8,993 bases of DNA, from contig CAADSR010000261.1 in NCBI GenBank assembly GCA_900751685.1, positions 1 to 8,993 on the forward strand, in the 5' to 3' direction. The stretch is from Clostridia bacterium (GTDB lineage: Bacteria; Bacillota; Clostridia; UBA1381). The notes under the pieces are model-generated. The model was given only the letters and a program-made list of their open reading frames with translations. It made no database searches and was not told the origin of the DNA. Every line of letters starts with the position of its first letter. Positions within the stretch are counted from its first letter, which is position 1. The position numbers were made by a program, and so were the translations under genes. Below are positions 7,105 to 8,993 of the stretch, piece by piece.

Positions 7105-7822
7105 ATTGCGGGGGCGCCGCATCTTCCAGCCGCAGCATCCGGTAACCCACGCCGATATGGGTCTGAATGTATTGAGGCTTGGAGGGATCTGCCTCGATTT
7201 TTTTCCGTAGTGTAGCCATAAACACCCGCAGGGAAGGGACATCACTTTGCAGGGCATTGACCCAGACTTCCTTTAAAATATAATTGTGTGTGAGCACCTT
7301 TCCTACATTTTTTGCAAGAAGGCAAAGAAGCTTGTATTCGATCGGTGTCAAGTGCAGTTCCTGACCGTGTAGATAAGCGCAGCCCGAGGCATAATCAATT
7401 TGAAGGTCACCATTGGTGAATACCGCCTGTTGCTGGCTTTGCAGATCCTGCTGGTAAAAAATGCGGCGCAGCGTTACGCGGAGCCGGGCTAGCAGCTCTT
7501 CCACGCTAAAGGGCTTGGTCAGGTAATCGTCCGCGCCTGCATCTAATGCGTCGATCTTGTCCCGGTCCTCGCTGCGGGCGCTGATGACAATGATAGGGAT
7601 GTTTGACCAGGAGCGTATTTTTTTGATGATGTCCATACCATCCATATCCGGCAGGCCTAGATCCAAAAGGATAATATCAGGATGATGGGAGACCGTCTCA
7701 AGAATGGCCTGATTGCCAGTTTCAGCAGTGTGAAATTTATATTCCTGGGTCTCTAGGGTGGTGGTGATCAGGTTCTGTACTGCGTGGTCGTCCTCCACCA
7801 CTAAGATCAATGGTTTATTCAT
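7103..7822 (-). CDS. kdpE: OmpR-family response regulator KdpE
   Basis: This 239-aa response regulator is the cytoplasmic DNA-binding partner of KdpD. In the known system, phospho-KdpE activates genes for the high-affinity K+ pump KdpFABC under K+ limitation or osmotic stress. The receiver (1-120) is complete: acidic pair D11-D12, phospho-acceptor D54 in LLDLGLP, S81 and K103. The winged-helix domain (about 135-233) has LTPIEYKLL, the recognition helix region SLRVFMATLRKKIE and the closing IGVGYRM, all close to KdpE rather than generic OmpR/PhoB. The ATG at 7822 overlaps the kdpD stop by 8 bp (ATGAATAA). AGGAGG (7837-7832) lies inside the end of kdpD, 9 nt upstream, so the two are translationally coupled. 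The stop codon sits in the bidirectional terminator. The pump genes are not in the window, so the target is inferred. Confidence 0.93.
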   Translation of the reverse strand: MNKPLILVVEDDHAVQNLITTTLETQEYKFHTAETGNQAILETVSHHPDIILLDLGLPDMDGMDIIKKIRSWSNIPIIVISARSEDRDKIDALDAGADDYLTKPFSVEELLARLRVTLRRIFYQQDLQSQQQAVFTNGDLQIDYASGCAYLHGQELHLTPIEYKLLCLLAKNVGKVLTHNYILKEVWVNALQSDVPSLRVFMATLRKKIEADPSKPQYIQTHIGVGYRMLRLEDAAPPQ

Positions 7823-8993
7823 AGATGGCTACCTCCTGTGCCTGTAGTGTAAATTGAAATATGGTCCCATGGGGATGGTTATCCTCTACTGAGATTGTTC
7901 CGCCATGGGCTGTGATGATTGATTTGCAAAGTGCCAGGCCGAGGCCAAAACCACGGCGGCTGTCAGCAGAGGAACCGCCGGCGGTAAAGAATAGGTCAAA
8001 TAAGTGGGGCTTGGTGGCCGCGGGGATGCCGTTCCCGTCGTCTTTGACTTGCACAAGGATCATCTGTCCCTGCTTTTTTGCGATGATCTCGATATGGGAG
8101 CCGGAAGGGGTGTATTTGACCGCGTTATTCACCAGGTTCATCAATACCTGGACAATCAGCCGCGAGTCCATCCGTGCCATTAGAAGGTCATCCTCCAAGG
8201 AGACTTGGATGGAATGCTCACAGCTTTGCCGGTCGGTGTGGCGCAATGCCTCGGAGATGACCTCGCTGACTAATTCCGCTTCCATTTCAATATCCATGCT
8301 TCCATTCTCGATGCGGGTGACGGAAAGTAAATTTTCTACGAGGTTAATGAGCCAAATAGAATTATCATAAATATCAAGATACAATTGTTCTTTTTTTTCC
8401 TGACTCATTTTTTGACCATTGCTTAGAAGGACGCCGGCGTTTCCGGAAATACTCGTCAGCGGTGTGCGCAGGTCGTGGGAGACGGAGCGCAGCAGGTTCG
8501 ACCGCAGCTGTTCCTGCTGGGCTTTTATAGACAGCTCATTTTTTGTTTCATTGGATTGTTCCTTTTCCAGTGCCAATGCAAATTCATTCAGCATTGCCAT
8601 CAAAAGGTTATGCTCAAATGCCTCCAGGGTATGACCGTCAGAGGCGATTCCTACGATTGCTAAAGGGACCTGATCGCTTGTGCACAGCGCTGTATAAAAG
8701 CATTTTGCACCAGGCATCGTATTTGTTCCGGCACCGGCATTCGCATTATTGTGGTAGACCCATTCGACGGCTTCGGTCTCGGTAGGGGTGGTGTATATGC
8801 TGATATCGTCATTCATCCCTGCTTCTGTAAAGAGGCGGGGAGAGCAAAGCTGGTCTTTGCAAATATCATAAAACAAGACGGGTTTCCCCGTTAGCTTTAA
8901 AATCTGTGTCAAAGCCTCTGAGATGATCATGGCCCGGTTTTCGGCCCGCTGCAGCTTTTGGCGGGTAGCCAGCAGCAGCTCTGTGCGGTAAGC
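7815..8993 (-). CDS. kdpD: Sensor histidine kinase KdpD, C-terminal part (5' end cut by window edge)
   Basis: The frame is open to the right edge, so only the last 392 residues are seen. The first ATG in view (8930) is internal; the preceding residues (YRTELLLATRQKLQRAENRA) already belong to the linker typical of KdpD. Visible domains: a GAF-like region (about visible residues 25-140), HisKA with SHDLRTPLTSI and the phosphorylated His at codon 8477-8475, then HATPase_c with the N box (MNLVNNAVKYTP), G1 (DDGNGIP), F (LFDLFF) and G2 (GFGLGLALC). All kinase motifs are intact. KdpD is a membrane kinase that senses K+ supply and phosphorylates KdpE. The missing N-terminal part should carry the KdpD and universal-stress-protein domains and four membrane segments; a short KdpD lacking them cannot be ruled out. 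The gene ends in TAA at 7817-7815, overlapping kdpE. Further kdp genes may lie upstream, to the right. Confidence 0.92.
   Translation of the reverse strand, partial: AYRTELLLATRQKLQRAENRAMIISEALTQILKLTGKPVLFYDICKDQLCSPRLFTEAGMNDDISIYTTPTETEAVEWVYHNNANAGAGTNTMPGAKCFYTALCTSDQVPLAIVGIASDGHTLEAFEHNLLMAMLNEFALALEKEQSNETKNELSIKAQQEQLRSNLLRSVSHDLRTPLTSISGNAGVLLSNGQKMSQEKKEQLYLDIYDNSIWLINLVENLLSVTRIENGSMDIEMEAELVSEVISEALRHTDRQSCEHSIQVSLEDDLLMARMDSRLIVQVLMNLVNNAVKYTPSGSHIEIIAKKQGQMILVQVKDDGNGIPAATKPHLFDLFFTAGGSSADSRRGFGLGLALCKSIITAHGGTISVEDNHPHGTIFQFTLQAQEVAIYE
7832..7837 (-). promoter_or_regulatory. Ribosome binding site of kdpE inside kdpD
   Basis: The minus strand reads AGGAGG at 7837-7832, 9 nt before the kdpE ATG at 7822 and within the last codons of kdpD. 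This confirms the overlapping start. Confidence 0.85.

Noticed and set aside
7861..8370. Plus-strand frame of 169 codons within kdpD
   Set aside because: It lies antisense to the intact HisKA/HATPase coding sequence; a shadow of the codon bias there.
8931..8993. kdpD starting at the ATG at 8930 as a short soluble kinase
   Set aside because: The 21 codons before it are in frame and read like KdpD linker sequence, so the gene continues beyond the window.

Overview
The window looks like a chromosomal segment of a low-to-moderate G+C Clostridia, most likely Lachnospiraceae-like. The grounds are a class III (Bacillota-type) fructose-1,6-bisphosphatase, a YitT/DUF161 membrane protein, strong AGGAGG ribosome binding sites, and a very long HD-GYP/PAS/GGDEF/GAF signalling protein of a kind common in that group. 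The taxon is inferred from gene content by eye; no search was run.

Layout. Bases 1-3656 (minus strand) hold one unbroken frame of at least 1218 codons that runs off the left edge. It encodes a cyclic-di-GMP turnover protein with a degenerate receiver, HD-GYP, three PAS-like domains, GGDEF, GAF and a fourth PAS-like domain. A good sigma-A-type promoter lies about 180 bp upstream and leaves a leader of roughly 174 nt with competing hairpins. Bases 3657-4140 are the divergent intergenic region. Its main feature is a near-perfect 20-bp inverted repeat (4076-4130) just before the plus-strand gene. Bases 4141-4998 encode a YitT-family membrane protein. Bases 5105-7051 encode fructose-1,6-bisphosphatase (fbp) from a TTG start, with its own strong promoter. 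A bidirectional intrinsic terminator at 7060-7104 separates fbp from the convergent minus-strand pair kdpE (7103-7822) and kdpD (7815 to beyond 8993), which overlap by 8 bp.

How the genes relate. The window joins at least three transcription units: a c-di-GMP enzyme, a YitT/fbp unit (gluconeogenesis), and the distal end of a kdp-type potassium-responsive two-component operon whose upstream genes lie past the right edge. No mobile element, tRNA, rRNA, CRISPR array or phage gene was seen. Nothing here is clearly a new multi-gene system. The best leads are the receiver domain that has lost its phospho-acceptor Asp, the pairing of a c-di-GMP-degrading and a c-di-GMP-making module in one chain, its structured leader, and the paired palindromes upstream of the YitT gene.
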